Positions 1-12,167 of a DNA stretch of 64,000 nt are shown here, in pieces. Numbering within the stretch: the stretch's first letter is position 1; each line of letters begins with the position of its first letter. Origin of the DNA: Glaciecola sp. (GTDB lineage Bacteria > Pseudomonadota > Gammaproteobacteria > Enterobacterales > Alteromonadaceae); assembly GCA_029251505.1 (NCBI GenBank), contig JAQXDG010000089.1:1-64000 (forward strand), read 5' to 3'. The notes below the pieces were generated by a model. It did not search any database and was not told the origin of the DNA. It was given only the letters and a program-made list of their open reading frames with translations. A program made the position numbers and the translations under genes.

Positions 1-85
1 CTACCTGATAAAGGACATGGCTCAATATTATGTGTTATGCATGAATGAATTATATAAACCCTTCACGCAATACTTATGCTTAGCG

Positions 86-1351
86 TTAACTTCGTTGGCG
101 TTTCATCGCATCAAAGAACTCATCGTTGGTTTTAGTCATAGATAAACGGCTAATTAAGAATTCTATGGCATCTATTTCTGGCATTTCATGCACAATCTTA
201 CGTAAGATCCACATTTTTTGTAATTCTTCTTTACTCGTTAGTAATTCTTCACGACGCGTACCAGAACGGTTAAAGTCCATGGCTGGGAAAACACGTTTTT
301 CAGCAATCTTACGATTAAGATGCAATTCCATGTTACCGGTACCTTTAAATTCTTCATAGATAACTTCATCCATTTTAGAACCAGTATCAACCAACGCTGT
401 TGCAATAATGGTTAAACTACCACCTTCTTCAACATTTCGTGCTGCACCAAAGAAACGCTTAGGTTTGTGTAATGCATTGGCATCAACCCCACCGGTTAAG
501 ACTTTTCCTGATGAAGGGATAACGGTGTTATATGCACGCGCAAGACGTGTAATTGAATCAAGTAATATCACGACGTCTTTTTTGTGTTCGACCAAGCGTT
601 TGGCTTTTTCAATTACCATCTCAGCAACTTGTACGTGACGACTCGCTGGCTCATCAAAGGTCGAAGCAACAACTTCACCTTGTACCAAGCGTTGCATTTC
701 GGTCACTTCTTCTGGACGCTCATCAATTAGTAAAACCATTAACAAACAATCAGGGTGATTAGCAGCAATCGATTGTGCAATGTTTTGAAGTAATAATGTT
801 TTACCCGCTTTAGGAGGAGCAACTAACAAGCCACGCTGGCCTTTACCGATAGGCGAACAAAGGTCGATTAAACGTGCTGTAATGTCTTCCGTACTGCCGT
901 TACCACGCTCCATACGTAAACGCTCGTTAGCGTGAAGGGGAGTGAGGTTTTCAAATAAGATTTTATTGCGAGAATTTTCTGGTTTGTCGAAGTTGACTTC
1001 ACGAATTTTTAGTAGGGCGAAATAACGTTCTGAGTCTTTTGGCGTTCGGATCTTACCAGAAATCGAATCACCCGTTCGCAAGTTAAACCGTCGAATTTGA
1101 CTAGGTGAAACATAAATGTCATCAGGACCTGCAAGATAAGATGAATCTGCTGAACGAAGAAAACCGAAACCATCTTGGAGAATTTCTAATACACCTTCTC
1201 CAAAGATATCTTCACCACTTTTAGCGTGGGCTTTGAGGATGGAAAAAATAATGTCTTGTTTACGTGCACGTGCAAGGTTTTCTAATCCCATTTCACCAGC
1301 TAGGGCAACTAGTTCAGAAATAGGCTTGTTCTTTAATTCGGTTAAATTCAT
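86..1351 (-). CDS. rho: Transcription termination factor Rho
   Basis: Hexameric RNA-dependent ATPase/helicase that ends transcription at Rho-dependent sites. The 421 aa protein, read from the MNLTELKN start, is almost collinear with the 419 aa E. coli Rho. Visible parts are the N-terminal Rho domain, the cold-shock RNA-binding domain with GFGFLRS near residue 60, the Walker A loop APPKAGKT near residue 180, LLIDERPEE, and the Q-loop/R-loop region with TGGVDANAL. The ORF track extends 18 codons upstream to a GTG, but the family N-terminus argues for the ATG at 1351. It is preceded upstream by trxA on the same strand, with a terminator hairpin between them, so rho probably has its own leader and promoter. 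Identification is certain; only the start is inferred. Confidence 0.98.
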   Translation of the reverse strand: MNLTELKNKPISELVALAGEMGLENLARARKQDIIFSILKAHAKSGEDIFGEGVLEILQDGFGFLRSADSSYLAGPDDIYVSPSQIRRFNLRTGDSISGKIRTPKDSERYFALLKIREVNFDKPENSRNKILFENLTPLHANERLRMERGNGSTEDITARLIDLCSPIGKGQRGLLVAPPKAGKTLLLQNIAQSIAANHPDCLLMVLLIDERPEEVTEMQRLVQGEVVASTFDEPASRHVQVAEMVIEKAKRLVEHKKDVVILLDSITRLARAYNTVIPSSGKVLTGGVDANALHKPKRFFGAARNVEEGGSLTIIATALVDTGSKMDEVIYEEFKGTGNMELHLNRKIAEKRVFPAMDFNRSGTRREELLTSKEELQKMWILRKIVHEMPEIDAIEFLISRLSMTKTNDEFFDAMKRQRS

Positions 1352-1512
1352 AGTGGGGTCTTTAAGCATTCGCTTTGAGTAATAGTCATAAGGGGTTATG
1401 TGCACAGTACAGGCGTAAAAGGAGATGTGACTGTGGCTTTAGCACGGGAAATGTGCTCACCTATTAAGTTAGCATTAAAATAGGTTAAGGTAAAGAATTG
1501 AGCAGAAATAAT

Positions 1513-1552
1513 GTAAAAAGGCTGTTAAATAGTCACTATTTAAACAGCCTTT
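1513..1552 (-). terminator. Rho-independent terminator after trxA
   Basis: A long inverted repeat with AGGCTGTT and AACAGCCT arms (one unpaired base in the stem) is followed on the minus strand by TTTTTA. It lies 20 bases beyond the trxA stop and ahead of rho, so it should separate trxA transcription from rho. Confidence 0.8.
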
Positions 1553-1572
1553 CTGGTATTTTGAAGAAATAT

Positions 1573-1899
1573 TTACAGGTTTTCTTGTAAAAATTCTTCG
1601 AGTTGTGCTTTTGATAATGCACCTACTTTGGTTCCTGCAACGTTACCATCTTTAAAAAGAAGTAATGTAGGGATACCACGAATACCAAATTTCTTAGGGG
1701 TTTCGCTAAACTCATCAACATTTAATTTACCGATTGTCACTTTACCGTCGTAAGTTTCAGCAATTTCAGATAAGATAGGGGCAATCATCTTACACGGTCC
1801 GCACCATTCGGCCCAGAAATCAACTAACACGGGACCTTCAGCATTTAGAACGTCGGCTTCGAATTTATCATCAGATAACGTGATAATCTTGTCGCTCAT
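1573..1899 (-). CDS. trxA: Thioredoxin 1
   Basis: Cytoplasmic dithiol-disulfide oxidoreductase that reduces ribonucleotide reductase and other proteins. The 108 aa product has the classical WCGPCK active site near residue 32, the cis-proline loop GIPTLLLF, and the C-terminal [12 protein letters not shown] helix of the E. coli protein. The ORF track starts four codons earlier at a TTG, but that TTG lies inside the ribosome binding site. The sequence GGAG followed by six bases places the start at the ATG at 1899. It is divergent from rhlB and upstream of rho, the conserved gammaproteobacterial arrangement. Confidence 0.97.
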   Translation of the reverse strand: MSDKIITLSDDKFEADVLNAEGPVLVDFWAEWCGPCKMIAPILSEIAETYDGKVTIGKLNVDEFSETPKKFGIRGIPTLLLFKDGNVAGTKVGALSKAQLEEFLQENL

Positions 1900-1985
1900 T
1901 TTATTCTCCAAGTTGGTGATACTTTTATTTTATTCACCATAGTGTTATATAAATAGTTTTTGATGCAAGCACTGAATAATAATTA

Positions 1986-3260
1986 ATGCAAACAACACAC
2001 TTAACAGATACTCGATTTTCGGACTTAAAGATCCATCAATCAATTACAGATGCTCTAGACGAAGCAAATTTCGAATATTGTACACCTATTCAAGCGCTAA
2101 GTCTGCCGCCTCTAATCGAAGAATTCGATATTGCTGGTCAAGCTCAGACTGGAACAGGTAAAACCATCGCATTTTTAGTTGCGACCTTTAATTACCTTCT
2201 CAATCACAAGAATGCCGCTAAAGGTCCTAAAGCGATCATTATGGCGCCTACTCGTGAACTTGCGGTACAAATTCATAATGACGCAGTACTCTTGAGTAAA
2301 CACACGGGTTTGACCTTAGGTTTAATATACGGAGGCGAAGGTTATGAAGATCAACGCCAAACATTAACGAATGGTGTAGATATCATAATCGGCACCACCG
2401 GTCGTATATTAGATTACTACAAGCAGGGGATTTTTTCCTTAGAAAATATTCAAGTTGCGGTATTAGATGAAGCCGACCGCATGTTTGACCTAGGTTTTAT
2501 TAAGGATATCCGATACTTATTTAATCGTATGCCTAAAGCAGACAAGCGCTTAAGCATGCTGTTTTCGGCTACATTAAGCTATCGTGTACAAGAACTCGCC
2601 TACGAACACATGAATAACCCAACACATGTGCAAATTGAGCCTGAGAAAAAAACCGCTACGCGTGTGCAAGAAGAGCTATTCTATCCATCCGATGATGACA
2701 AAATTCGTTTACTGCTAACATTGTTAGAAAACGAATGGCCAGATAAAGCAATCGTGTTTGCCAACACTAAATTTTCGTGTGAAACCGTTGCTGCATGGCT
2801 GATGGCTGACGGTCATCGCGTAGGTCTTCTTAGTGGTGATGTACCGCAGAAAAAACGTATGTCGATTATGGACGGTTTCTCTAAAGGTAAATTAGATATC
2901 TTAGTGGCAACTGATGTCGCTGCACGTGGACTACACATCGAAAAAGTGACCCATGTATTTAACTTTGATTTACCGGATGATGCCGAAGATTATGTCCATC
3001 GCATCGGTCGCACAGGCCGCGCAGGAAAAAGTGGTCATGCCATCAGTTTTGCTTGTGAAAAATATGCCTTGAACTTACCTGATATAGAGGCGTATATTGA
3101 GCACTCAATACCTGTCACGGATTATGATAGTGGCGAGTTGTTAACGGATCTAACTCCCCCTAAATTTACTGCTAGGAAGCGCCATGGAACAGGCAATACA
3201 AGAGGCAATCATAAAAGCAAAGGCCATGCACGATCAGACCGCCCCTACAACAAGCGTTAG
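1986..3260 (+). CDS. rhlB: DEAD-box ATP-dependent RNA helicase RhlB
   Basis: RNA helicase of the RNase E degradosome, which unwinds structured RNA for decay. The 424 aa protein carries the ordered DEAD-box motifs: TPIQ (Q motif) near residue 33, AQTGTGKT near 52, PTRELA, LDEAD near 161, SAT near 195 and [10 protein letters not shown] near 338. The C-terminus is a basic tail rich in Arg, Lys, Gly and His, as expected for RNA binding. It is divergent from trxA and followed by gppA, as in E. coli. Its last 77 bases also encode the N-terminus of the gppA frame. Confidence 0.96.
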   Translation: MQTTHLTDTRFSDLKIHQSITDALDEANFEYCTPIQALSLPPLIEEFDIAGQAQTGTGKTIAFLVATFNYLLNHKNAAKGPKAIIMAPTRELAVQIHNDAVLLSKHTGLTLGLIYGGEGYEDQRQTLTNGVDIIIGTTGRILDYYKQGIFSLENIQVAVLDEADRMFDLGFIKDIRYLFNRMPKADKRLSMLFSATLSYRVQELAYEHMNNPTHVQIEPEKKTATRVQEELFYPSDDDKIRLLLTLLENEWPDKAIVFANTKFSCETVAAWLMADGHRVGLLSGDVPQKKRMSIMDGFSKGKLDILVATDVAARGLHIEKVTHVFNFDLPDDAEDYVHRIGRTGRAGKSGHAISFACEKYALNLPDIEAYIEHSIPVTDYDSGELLTDLTPPKFTARKRHGTGNTRGNHKSKGHARSDRPYNKR

Positions 3261-4797
3261 TTTAACGCACCAGGATCTAACGACCTTAAAACCTAAAGGC
3301 GAGTATTATGCTGCCGTGGATTTAGGGTCGAATAGTTTCCACCTTGTTGTGGTACATGTGATTGATGGTAACGTTCAGGTGGTATCTAGAGTTAAACAAA
3401 AAGTACGTTTAGCCGCTGGATTAGATGCGTCGAATTACTTGGATGAGCTTGCTATGGAGCGCGGCTGGCAATGTCTCGCTACCTTTGCTGACCGCTTAAA
3501 AACAATCCCTACAGAAAACATAAAAATAGTTGCTACTGCGACGCTTCGCTTAGCTACCAACGCACATGATTTTGTTGTCAAAGCAGAGTCTATTTTAAAT
3601 AAAAAACTACTGATTATCTCCGGAGAAGAAGAAGCTGCTGAAATCTACCGCGGTGTCGCTTATACCTCCACGACTTCAGGTAACACATTAGTCATTGATA
3701 TTGGCGGAGCAAGCACCGAAGTTATTGTCGGACGTGATATGCAACCACTGCATTTAAACTCGTTCAATATGGGCTGTGTAACCTACATGCAGCATTACTT
3801 TGTCGATGGCATCATCAATCAACAGCATTTTGCCAATGCAATCGCGGCTGCAAAAGAAGAAATTGATACCCATGCTCATGCCTTTAAATGTTTTGACTGG
3901 CAACAAGCTTTAGGTGCTTCAGGTACCCCACAGGCCATCACCGATATTTTGATGCACAAAGGTATCCGTGACGAAATAAAACTCAGTTATTTATATACTC
4001 TCAGAGAACAGTGCATTGCAGCTGCGCATATAGAGCACCTTGCGATTGATGGATTGGCGGAATCCCGTCGGATTATTTTCCCATCCGGTTTAGCTATATT
4101 AATCGCCCTATTTGAGTCCTTAGCTATTAACACGATGAATATCGCTGGTGGGGCATTACGTGAAGGTATTATTTATGGCATGCTCGATAATCAGCCCTTA
4201 TCAGATCGTCGCGCACAAACAATATATAGCTGTATTCTAAAATTTCATATCGATGAAGAACAAGCCGTTGCCGTCACTTATACTGCGATACACCTGTTTA
4301 ATCAGATTGCTGATAAGCTTAAAGTCAGCAGTTTTGATGGTAAAAACATGCTTTACACTGCTGCGATGCTGCATGAAATAGGGCTGCATATTGAGTTCAA
4401 AAATCAGCATTCACATGGTGGGTATATCCTTAAACACAGTGACTTATCCGGTTATACCAAACTACAAAAACAATGTATTGCCGATTTAGTCAGCTATCAT
4501 CGCGGCGATATCCCAGAGGATGCGCTGAATGATTATCCAGCTGAAGTAAAAGAAAATTTAATGCAGTTGTTAAAGATTTTGCGCATTGCGGTGGTTTTAA
4601 ATATTAAGCGTACCCAGGATAAACACATCGCTCAGATTGCATATGTGAATATTAACGATGCGGCATTTCAACAGACCTGGCAATTAGATATCAACCAAGA
4701 TTGGTTAAATGAGAATAAATTAGTTGCGACAGAGCTTGCCAATGAAACCTGGATTTTACACAAGGCCAAACACACACTGAAGCTCAATAAAGTATAG
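3184..4797 (+). CDS. gppA: Exopolyphosphatase / guanosine pentaphosphate phosphohydrolase
   Basis: Ppx/GppA-family phosphatase that converts pppGpp to ppGpp and/or degrades polyphosphate. The phosphate-binding motif DLGSNSFH lies near residue 46, the second glycine-rich motif DIGGASTE follows, GALREG is the third, and a C-terminal HD-like domain contains [10 protein letters not shown]. At 537 aa it is longer than the 494 aa E. coli GppA. AGGA six bases before the ATG at 3184 supports this start, which overlaps rhlB by 77 bases. The next internal ATG (3226) has poor spacing to any ribosome binding site. Family certain; GppA rather than Ppx is inferred from gene order. Confidence 0.92.
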   Translation: MEQAIQEAIIKAKAMHDQTAPTTSVSLTHQDLTTLKPKGEYYAAVDLGSNSFHLVVVHVIDGNVQVVSRVKQKVRLAAGLDASNYLDELAMERGWQCLATFADRLKTIPTENIKIVATATLRLATNAHDFVVKAESILNKKLLIISGEEEAAEIYRGVAYTSTTSGNTLVIDIGGASTEVIVGRDMQPLHLNSFNMGCVTYMQHYFVDGIINQQHFANAIAAAKEEIDTHAHAFKCFDWQQALGASGTPQAITDILMHKGIRDEIKLSYLYTLREQCIAAAHIEHLAIDGLAESRRIIFPSGLAILIALFESLAINTMNIAGGALREGIIYGMLDNQPLSDRRAQTIYSCILKFHIDEEQAVAVTYTAIHLFNQIADKLKVSSFDGKNMLYTAAMLHEIGLHIEFKNQHSHGGYILKHSDLSGYTKLQKQCIADLVSYHRGDIPEDALNDYPAEVKENLMQLLKILRIAVVLNIKRTQDKHIAQIAYVNINDAAFQQTWQLDINQDWLNENKLVATELANETWILHKAKHTLKLNKV

Positions 4798-4809
4798 CGT
4801 TATCTAGCT

Positions 4810-5829
<1,020 letters not shown>

Positions 5830-5841
5830 TTATAAATTTGG

Positions 5842-6417
5842 TTATTTCAATCGCTTCACAGCAACACGACGATTGCTGCCTTCAGCCGATAAATAAATCG
5901 CACCAAAAAAGCCTTTTTCTAACGTCACGACCTGTTGTTCCGATAGACGGGCGCGATCTTCAGATTTGGTTTGTTGCCACACTTGACCATTGCTTAATGT
6001 AATCGTCATGAGGTTGTTACTCCCTGTTTTCACAGCCGCTATCGTCGCTACCATCGAATCTTCCGTAGCTACTTTTTGACCAAAACTTGTAACAGAATCT
6101 TTCTCTACATTGGCTGGCGCGGATAAGACGGCTTCAGGCATTCCGGCGGATGGAAGATGAGGCGCAATAGGTGGAGTCTGCACAGCGATAACGGTCGCCG
6201 GTGAATAATCATCATAATCGTTTAGCTGAGCGCTAATGCGATCATAACAAACCAAACGTTGTAGGCTGTTAGTTTGTTGAGCACATTTTTCTAACGCCTC
6301 TTTGATTGACGGCGCGGCAGCATGCACGGAGGCGCTCATTGCCAATATACTGATAACACTCAGCATAATAGTCCAACTCGAAAGGTCTAGTAAGGCATTA
6401 TTGTGTGTGTTTGTCAT
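5842..6417 (-). CDS. Uncharacterised exported protein with Cys-pair N-terminus
   Basis: Function unknown. The 191 aa product has a hydrophobic N-terminal segment (about residues 17-33) ending at an AxA-like VHAAAP site, so it is probably periplasmic. After it comes a short pattern with two cysteines (EKCAQQTNSLQRLVCYDRIS) of a kind seen in several periplasmic proteins, including T6SS-associated VasI-like ones. A C-terminal beta-rich stretch (LSNGQVWQQ, VTLEKGFFGA, YLSAEGSNRRVAVKRL) follows. It lies 17 bases after tatC and just before hemB on the same strand, so it may be cotranscribed with the tat genes. No T6SS genes are nearby, so I do not assign that role. Confidence 0.75.
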   Translation of the reverse strand: MTNTHNNALLDLSSWTIMLSVISILAMSASVHAAAPSIKEALEKCAQQTNSLQRLVCYDRISAQLNDYDDYSPATVIAVQTPPIAPHLPSAGMPEAVLSAPANVEKDSVTSFGQKVATEDSMVATIAAVKTGSNNLMTITLSNGQVWQQTKSEDRARLSEQQVVTLEKGFFGAIYLSAEGSNRRVAVKRLK

Positions 6418-6434
6418 GGTTAGCTACTCTTTAG

Positions 6435-7163
6435 TTAATTTATCACTGGTGCTGGTTTGGCATAAATACTACCAATAATGATCCCAACTTCAAATAAAAT
6501 CCACATTGGGATCGCAAGTAATACCTGTGATATCACATCTGGGGGAGTCAGTAACATACCGACAACGAACGCGCCCACAATCACATAAGGACGTTTTTGA
6601 CGTAATTGTTGCGGGGTGGTCACGCCTGTCCAACATAATAAAATAATCGCAATCGGGATTTCAAAGGCGATACCAAACGCAAAGAAAATAGTCAAAACGA
6701 AACTCAAATAGCTGCTGATATCAGTGCTGACAACGACCCCTTCAGGTGCAAAGCTTGTTAGAAATGCAAACGCGACCGGAAATAGCACGAAGTAAGCAAA
6801 CGCCATACCCGCGTAAAAAAGTAACGAACTAGAAAATAATAACGGCGCGATCAGTTTTTTTTCATTACGGTACAAAGCTGGAGCGATGAAGCCCCAAATA
6901 TGATACAAAATATAGGGTATTGCGATAAAAAAAGCGACGACTAGTGTGAGTTTAAACGGTGCTAAAAATGGCGACGCAACGTCCGTTGCAATCATACTCG
7001 CCCCTTCAGGCAATGAATTCAGTAACGGTTGCGCCAAAATATGATAGATATCCTGAGCAAACGGAGTTAACACAACAAAGATCAACAACACACTTACTAG
7101 CATCTTCAAAATTCGACTACGTAACTCAATCAGATGTGAAATCAACCCTTGTTGAGTGGTCAT
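6435..7163 (-). CDS. tatC: Sec-independent protein translocase TatC
   Basis: Core polytopic subunit of the twin-arginine translocase, which recognises twin-arginine signal peptides. The 242 aa protein starts with the cytoplasmic [12 protein letters not shown] motif, typical of TatC, and contains six hydrophobic helices. [10 protein letters not shown] in the fourth/fifth helix region and LTPPDVISQ near the last loops match the family. It is third in a compact tatABC operon, with three bases between tatB and tatC. Confidence 0.96.
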   Translation of the reverse strand: MTTQQGLISHLIELRSRILKMLVSVLLIFVVLTPFAQDIYHILAQPLLNSLPEGASMIATDVASPFLAPFKLTLVVAFFIAIPYILYHIWGFIAPALYRNEKKLIAPLLFSSSLLFYAGMAFAYFVLFPVAFAFLTSFAPEGVVVSTDISSYLSFVLTIFFAFGIAFEIPIAIILLCWTGVTTPQQLRQKRPYVIVGAFVVGMLLTPPDVISQVLLAIPMWILFEVGIIIGSIYAKPAPVIN

Positions 7164-7166
7164 ACA

Positions 7167-7469
7167 TTACTTATCTTTTTTGTATGGTTGTTGAACCGAA
7201 GCGGCAGCCGCTTTGAGTTCATCGACACTTTTTTGAAGAGTTGGGTCAAGATCATTTAGACCTTGTTGCTCTGCTTTTTTAAGGTTTTCATGCAATTCGT
7301 GGATCCGCAGCTGCTCTTCGACTTCTGTTTTAAACCCATTGGCGGTTTGTTTCACCCCTCGAACCACACGCATGGTGCTACGAATTGCCCCTGGCAACCG
7401 TTCAGGGCCTAAAATCAGTAACGCCATGACACCAATGACGAGTAACTCCCAAAAGCCAATATCAAACAT
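7167..7469 (-). CDS. tatB: Sec-independent protein translocase TatB
   Basis: TatB forms the substrate-receptor complex with TatC. The 100 aa product opens with MFDIGFWELLVIG, the hallmark TatB transmembrane start, then GPERLPGAIR at the hinge and a charged amphipathic/coiled helix. It is much shorter than the 171 aa E. coli TatB because the variable C-terminal tail is reduced. It sits between tatA and tatC with almost no spacing. Confidence 0.95.
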   Translation of the reverse strand: MFDIGFWELLVIGVMALLILGPERLPGAIRSTMRVVRGVKQTANGFKTEVEEQLRIHELHENLKKAEQQGLNDLDPTLQKSVDELKAAAASVQQPYKKDK

Positions 7470-7471
7470 GA

Positions 7472-7720
7472 TTAGTCTTTTTTCACTTCCTGAGAAGCTG
7501 TGCTATTGACCGTCTCCTCAGCTTTAGTGCTAATTTGCTCCGGAGTAAAATCAGCATCTGCTGCGTTTTTTTCCACAGCAGTGTCATCATTGACCGCTTT
7601 TTTAAAGCCTTTAATCGCGCCGCCTAAATCAGCACCTAAGGTTTTTAGTTTGCCCGTGCCGAATAATAAAATTACGATCAATGCAATTAACAACAAGCTC
7701 CAGATACTAATGCCACCCAT
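7472..7720 (-). CDS. tatA: Sec-independent protein translocase TatA
   Basis: Pore-forming single-span subunit of the Tat translocase. The 82 aa sequence has the [20 protein letters not shown] transmembrane helix, the FGTGKLK hinge, and the amphipathic helix [15 protein letters not shown] followed by an acidic tail. It is the first gene of tatABC, with AAGGAACCAATT before the ATG. The promoter should lie in the 150-base divergent gap shared with the plus-strand gene at 7873. Confidence 0.96.
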   Translation of the reverse strand: MGGISIWSLLLIALIVILLFGTGKLKTLGADLGGAIKGFKKAVNDDTAVEKNAADADFTPEQISTKAEETVNSTASQEVKKD

Positions 7721-7872
7721 AATTGGTTCCTTTTAATCATTTCTTAAAATCAGTTTCATTGTGTATCAAACTGAAAGATTCTATACTTGTGTTCTAGTAT
7801 AAGATAAAGCGTTTTAGATTACATGTGATAAATGATGTATCGACAGTTTTATTCTTGAATTAAAGTGAGTGC

Positions 7873-8832
7873 ATGAAAAAATTATCAAACAGCATTATTT
7901 ATACACTCTTGATGTGGGCATTTGCCTCAGCCTGGGTGCATGCGCAATCCACTGCAGGAAATGAACCGATCACCTCTGAGCAGATCTGGGTTGACCGATG
8001 GCAACAAAACATCACTAATACTTTTAACTTTCAAGCACAAGCCATTGATCAGTGGTTTATCGACGCCTCAACCCAATCGAGTCAAGCAGGTGCTTCTGGT
8101 AAAATTCGTCTTGGTTGGGAGCCACGCAGCAGAAATTTCGGAGAATTTGATACCCGGTTTAAAATCAAATTTTCATTACCTTCACTAACCAACAAAGTCG
8201 ATCTCTTATTAAGTGATGATGATGACAGCACGCTAGATAATACCGTTAAAGCGAGTCGTGAGATTGACAATCGTCAGCAATCTACCACCTTAGCCTTGCG
8301 CTTTTATAGTCCCCGATTTGATAATGTCTCTTACCGTGTTGGATTTGGTCGGCGCGATCAAGTCTTTGCCCGAGCTACGTATCGCGATTTGTATAATATC
8401 GATAATAAAACGAATTTACTCTACGACACGCAATTGCATTATTACAACCGCGATCATTTAGGCGCTGAAATTGGCGCATCAGTGTTGTTTGAGCACGATG
8501 GTCAAAAGCTAGATAAACTAAGTCACCGCTGGTATTACTCTGACAAACGTAATGAATTTAAGTGGCATATTGAAGCACAACGATATTTTCGTTTAGATTT
8601 GCAATCTACGTTGGTATATACCTTTTATATCCAGGGATTAACCGAGCCCAATAATCATACCGAGCAGGTTTATCTAAGTGCAAAACTTAGAAGTAACCCG
8701 CTACGTAAATGGTTATTTTTTGAAGTCGAGCCCTTTATATTATGGCTCGATAAAGAAGATTTCGAACCTTCATATGGTTTAGCTCTGCGCTTTGAGGCCT
8801 TTTATGGCAAAGACCACATGTATCAGTTTTAA
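7873..8832 (+). CDS. Uncharacterised outer-membrane-type protein
   Basis: I do not recognise a named family. The 319 aa product begins with a signal peptide (MKK..., hydrophobic core, cleavage likely at VHAQS near residue 25). It then has alternating polar/hydrophobic, aromatic-rich strands such as [29 protein letters not shown] and [13 protein letters not shown], and ends in a C-terminal phenylalanine (HMYQF). This pattern suggests an outer-membrane beta-barrel. It is inserted between tatABC and ubiB, a place usually without such a gene in enterobacteria. Its last four bases overlap the convergent ubiB end. Confidence 0.75.
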   Translation: MKKLSNSIIYTLLMWAFASAWVHAQSTAGNEPITSEQIWVDRWQQNITNTFNFQAQAIDQWFIDASTQSSQAGASGKIRLGWEPRSRNFGEFDTRFKIKFSLPSLTNKVDLLLSDDDDSTLDNTVKASREIDNRQQSTTLALRFYSPRFDNVSYRVGFGRRDQVFARATYRDLYNIDNKTNLLYDTQLHYYNRDHLGAEIGASVLFEHDGQKLDKLSHRWYYSDKRNEFKWHIEAQRYFRLDLQSTLVYTFYIQGLTEPNNHTEQVYLSAKLRSNPLRKWLFFEVEPFILWLDKEDFEPSYGLALRFEAFYGKDHMYQF

Positions 8833-10466
8833 TCTTTTTGAATCAGCTTTGACAAGGCTTTAAACCAAAATATTCCACCCACAGCAAACGCAACCAATTC
8901 ATAATAAATCGGCAATGCGTTAAACACTAGCAATACCCCAATCACGAAACAAGTCGAGCCGATCATCCCGTACAATGTAGATTTTTGGTTCGCTAACTGT
9001 TGCGCTTTAAGTTCAGTAAACTGCTTATGCTGAAGCTCAGGTAACGTTTTGAGTTGACTCAGTGTATTGAATATCAGATCAGGCATATCGGGTAATTTTT
9101 CAGCCCAAAATGGCGCGTTATTTTTTATTTTAGTATAAAACGCTTTAAAGCCAATCTGTTCATTCATCCAATTTTCTAAAAAAGGCTTCGCCGTCGACCA
9201 TAAATCTAACTGCGGGTATAAATGACGACCGAGTCCTTCAACATACAATAAGGTTTTTTGCAGTAACACCAGTTGGGGCTGAACCACCATATTAAATCGT
9301 CTTGCGGTATTAAATAACTGCAACAATACATGCCCAAACGAGATTTCATCTAATGGTTTTTGGAAAATAGGATCGCAGACTGAGCATATCGCCATTTCTA
9401 AATCATCGACATTGGTATCCATTGGCACCCAACCAGAATCTACATGTAACTCAGCAACCTTACGATAATCACGATTAAAAAACGCAATAAAGTTGGCGGC
9501 TAAGTAATGCTTATCTTGCGCATTCAACGTCCCTACAATCCCGTAATCAATCCCAATGTAATAAGGGTCCTCCGGTCTTTGGGTACTGACAAAAATGTTT
9601 CCAGGATGCATATCCGCATGGAATAAACTATCGCGGAAGACCTGTGTGAAAAAGACTTCCACACCACGTTCTGCCAGTTTTTTCATATCCGTACCTTGCG
9701 CTAACAAGGCAGCTTTATCTGACACCGGAATACCGTATATACGTTCAATAACAATGACATCTCGCGTACAGTATTCAGTATAAAAATGCGGTACATACAA
9801 AGCTTTAGAATCAGAAAAATTGTGCTTAATCGCCATTCCATTGGTAGATTCTCGCACCAAATCAAGTTCATCAAAAATCGTTTTTTGATATTCTTCAACC
9901 ACCTCAACCGGCCGCATGCGTTTGCCGTCCGGCAACCATTTTTGAACTACCGTCGCAATACTGCGAAGTAATTCAACATCTGATTCAATAATCGGCTCGA
10001 TCCCTGGGCGAATTACTTTTATGACGACTTCATCACCGCCGTCTTTTAATTTCGCAGTATGAACTTGGGCTATCGACGCCGAGGCCAGAGGGACTGAATC
10101 AAAATCAGTGAAAATCTCCTCTATAGCAGTAATATTGAGGGATGCAAGGATTGTCGCTTCAGCAATTTTGCCATCAAAAGGAATGACATGGTCTTGTAAA
10201 ATTGCGAGTTCATCAGCAATATCAGCGGGGATCAAATCACGTCGCGTCGACAGCATCTGACCAAATTTGATAAATACCGGACCTAACGTTTCTAAAGCTA
10301 AACGCGCGCGTTGTCCTCTTGATTTATCGGTATGACGATTACGCAGCCAGAACAAAGAATGTCTACCCACTTTGGCATACCAAGGGATCCAATGGCCTGG
10401 AATTAAGTCATCCAAACCAAATTGTAGGACAACTTTCGCAATTTGATAAAACCGTTTAGACGCCAT
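8829..10466 (-). CDS. ubiB: Ubiquinone biosynthesis accessory kinase-like protein UbiB
   Basis: Atypical ADCK/ABC1 kinase-like ATPase needed for ubiquinone synthesis. The 545 aa product contains the family KxGQ region ([16 protein letters not shown]), the alanine-rich loop [12 protein letters not shown] in place of a P-loop, [10 protein letters not shown] with the catalytic-loop Asp, and GIDYGIVG (DFG-equivalent). Two hydrophobic C-terminal helices anchor it to the inner membrane. The ATG at 10466 with AGGTG upstream gives the usual N-terminus. The ORF-track GTG start is 12 bases earlier. It is last in ubiE-ubiJ-ubiB. Confidence 0.96.
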   Translation of the reverse strand: MASKRFYQIAKVVLQFGLDDLIPGHWIPWYAKVGRHSLFWLRNRHTDKSRGQRARLALETLGPVFIKFGQMLSTRRDLIPADIADELAILQDHVIPFDGKIAEATILASLNITAIEEIFTDFDSVPLASASIAQVHTAKLKDGGDEVVIKVIRPGIEPIIESDVELLRSIATVVQKWLPDGKRMRPVEVVEEYQKTIFDELDLVRESTNGMAIKHNFSDSKALYVPHFYTEYCTRDVIVIERIYGIPVSDKAALLAQGTDMKKLAERGVEVFFTQVFRDSLFHADMHPGNIFVSTQRPEDPYYIGIDYGIVGTLNAQDKHYLAANFIAFFNRDYRKVAELHVDSGWVPMDTNVDDLEMAICSVCDPIFQKPLDEISFGHVLLQLFNTARRFNMVVQPQLVLLQKTLLYVEGLGRHLYPQLDLWSTAKPFLENWMNEQIGFKAFYTKIKNNAPFWAEKLPDMPDLIFNTLSQLKTLPELQHKQFTELKAQQLANQKSTLYGMIGSTCFVIGVLLVFNALPIYYELVAFAVGGIFWFKALSKLIQKD

Positions 10467-10467
10467 A

Positions 10468-11139
10468 TTATTTATCACCTGCGAGTTGTTTCTTTTCTAA
10501 AATAGCTAATCGAGCAGCCAATCTGTCACACCAATAGCGAGTATCAGTCACCTCATCACTAAAATTAGCCAGTGACAATGGTGAAGCAACTAACTGCTTT
10601 TCTTCTATTAATGCCTCGCCAAGCGTGATGTCAAAATGCTGTTTGACATATTTGGCATAATTGACAACTGCCGACGCCGTTCCCATGATGCTATGCGCTG
10701 GAACATCGCCGATTTTATGAGTTAAAATCTCAGTCAGATCTAAATCTAAGCCGTTGACCAATGCACTCAAATGTTGAGCGACACTTAAATCACCTTTAAT
10801 ATCTAATTTATCTTGTTTGATTAACGTAGTGAGTTGGTTGGTATCACGTAATTGCGACAATGCCGAAAGCTGGATCGTCAAATGACAATCACTGTCAACA
10901 TCACACTCTATTTCACTATCAATATCACTACCAACGTCACCAGCAAGATTATTTGGCAACAAAATGTCAATCCGAGAATCAGTAAAATGCAACTGAATTG
11001 TTTGTTCTATAGGTAACAATGTCAGTGCTAACGATTTACCGGATAGAGGCTGTAAGTACGTTTGATATTCGCTATCCAACTGCAAGACTTCATTGGCACT
11101 AAACTCAGCGAGCCCTGATAACAATTGTTTAAGCGGCAT
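10468..11139 (-). CDS. ubiJ: Ubiquinone biosynthesis accessory factor UbiJ (SCP2 domain)
   Basis: Lipid-binding accessory factor of the cytosolic ubiquinone-synthesis complex, which is thought to hold the hydrophobic intermediates. The 223 aa product has an SCP2-like N-terminal domain and a C-terminal helical segment, and lies between ubiE and ubiB as in E. coli. Compared with the E. coli protein (about 200 aa) it has an acidic insertion near residues 65-85 built from repeated D-V/I-x-S-D units. The start overlaps the ubiE stop by one base (TAATG), so translation is likely coupled. Confidence 0.9.
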   Translation of the reverse strand: MPLKQLLSGLAEFSANEVLQLDSEYQTYLQPLSGKSLALTLLPIEQTIQLHFTDSRIDILLPNNLAGDVGSDIDSEIECDVDSDCHLTIQLSALSQLRDTNQLTTLIKQDKLDIKGDLSVAQHLSALVNGLDLDLTEILTHKIGDVPAHSIMGTASAVVNYAKYVKQHFDITLGEALIEEKQLVASPLSLANFSDEVTDTRYWCDRLAARLAILEKKQLAGDK

Positions 11140-11933
11140 TAATATTTAAATCCACGATGCAACGCAACAATGCCACCGGTTAAATTAGTGTAGGAAGTAC
11201 CCTCAAAACCTGCATCTTGCATCATTTTCTCCAACGTATCTTGGTCTGGATGCATACGAATTGACTCTGCTAAATAACGATAAGAATCTTCATCATCCGC
11301 GACTAATTTACCCATCTTTGGTAATAAATGAAATGAATACGTATCGTAAATCTTTTCAAGGACGGTAGACGTCGGCTTAGAAAACTCCAGAACCAGTAAA
11401 CGTCCACCTGGTTTGAGGACTCTAAAAATAGACGCCAAGGCGTTTTCTTTATGTGTCACATTACGTAAACCAAATGCCATCGTCACAATATCAAAGGCGT
11501 TATCTGGAAATGGCAAGGTTTCAGCATTCGCTTCGACGTATTTGATGTTATCAACCAAGCCCATATCTCGGAGTTTATCTTTGCCTACCTCGAGCATAGA
11601 AGGATTGATATCGGACAAGGTTACCGAGCCCTCAGATCCAACAATACGTGAAAATTTAGCAGTTAAATCACCCGTTCCACCGGCTAAATCAAGGACGTGA
11701 TGTCCTTTGCGCGCCCCAGAGCAATCTATCGTGTAACGTTTCCATATACGATGAATGCCAAGTGACATAACATCATTCATGACGTCATATTTTGCTGCAA
11801 CTGAATGAAATACTTCTGCGACTAATGATTCTTTTTGATCTTCGTCGACTTGTTTAAAACCAAAATGCGTCTGAGTACTTGACTGACTACTTTGCTGACT
11901 ACTTGGCTGGCTGCTTGATTGGTTCTCTGCCAT
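11139..11933 (-). CDS. ubiE: Ubiquinone/menaquinone C-methyltransferase UbiE
   Basis: SAM-dependent C-methyltransferase acting in ubiquinone and menaquinone synthesis. The 264 aa protein has the SAM motif [15 protein letters not shown] and the family signatures [14 protein letters not shown] and [14 protein letters not shown]. The start at 11933 is chosen because AAGGAA lies seven bases upstream; the ORF track starts 25 codons earlier without family support. The first 20 residues are a Ser/Gln-rich low-complexity stretch not found in E. coli UbiE. First gene of the ubiE-ubiJ-ubiB operon. Confidence 0.96.
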   Translation of the reverse strand: MAENQSSSQPSSQQSSQSSTQTHFGFKQVDEDQKESLVAEVFHSVAAKYDVMNDVMSLGIHRIWKRYTIDCSGARKGHHVLDLAGGTGDLTAKFSRIVGSEGSVTLSDINPSMLEVGKDKLRDMGLVDNIKYVEANAETLPFPDNAFDIVTMAFGLRNVTHKENALASIFRVLKPGGRLLVLEFSKPTSTVLEKIYDTYSFHLLPKMGKLVADDEDSYRYLAESIRMHPDQDTLEKMMQDAGFEGTSYTNLTGGIVALHRGFKY

Positions 11934-12167
11934 TTTGGCGTTCCTTATAAGGTAAAACTGACGAAAGCACTCCGCATGAACGTGCTTGTTTATAAGTGTG
12001 GAACCCATAAATCATGTTCGAAATATTACACAAATAGTGCTTTAAAATAAAGTATTTAAAATTGATCTGAAACTCGGTATCTTATCTATTATATTGCGTC
12101 AATTTTACAGCAAAATAACAATTAACTAAAAATAGCATTTAAGAGTAATCATAACAACGAGGTTCAA

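Noticed and set aside
1-85. Possible gene fragment at the left edge
   Set aside because: Only 85 bases, no convincing reading frame or structure downstream of rho.
5842-6417. Possible type VI secretion accessory protein (VasI-like)
   Set aside because: Only the short two-cysteine pattern is shared; no T6SS genes in the window and the rest of the protein differs.
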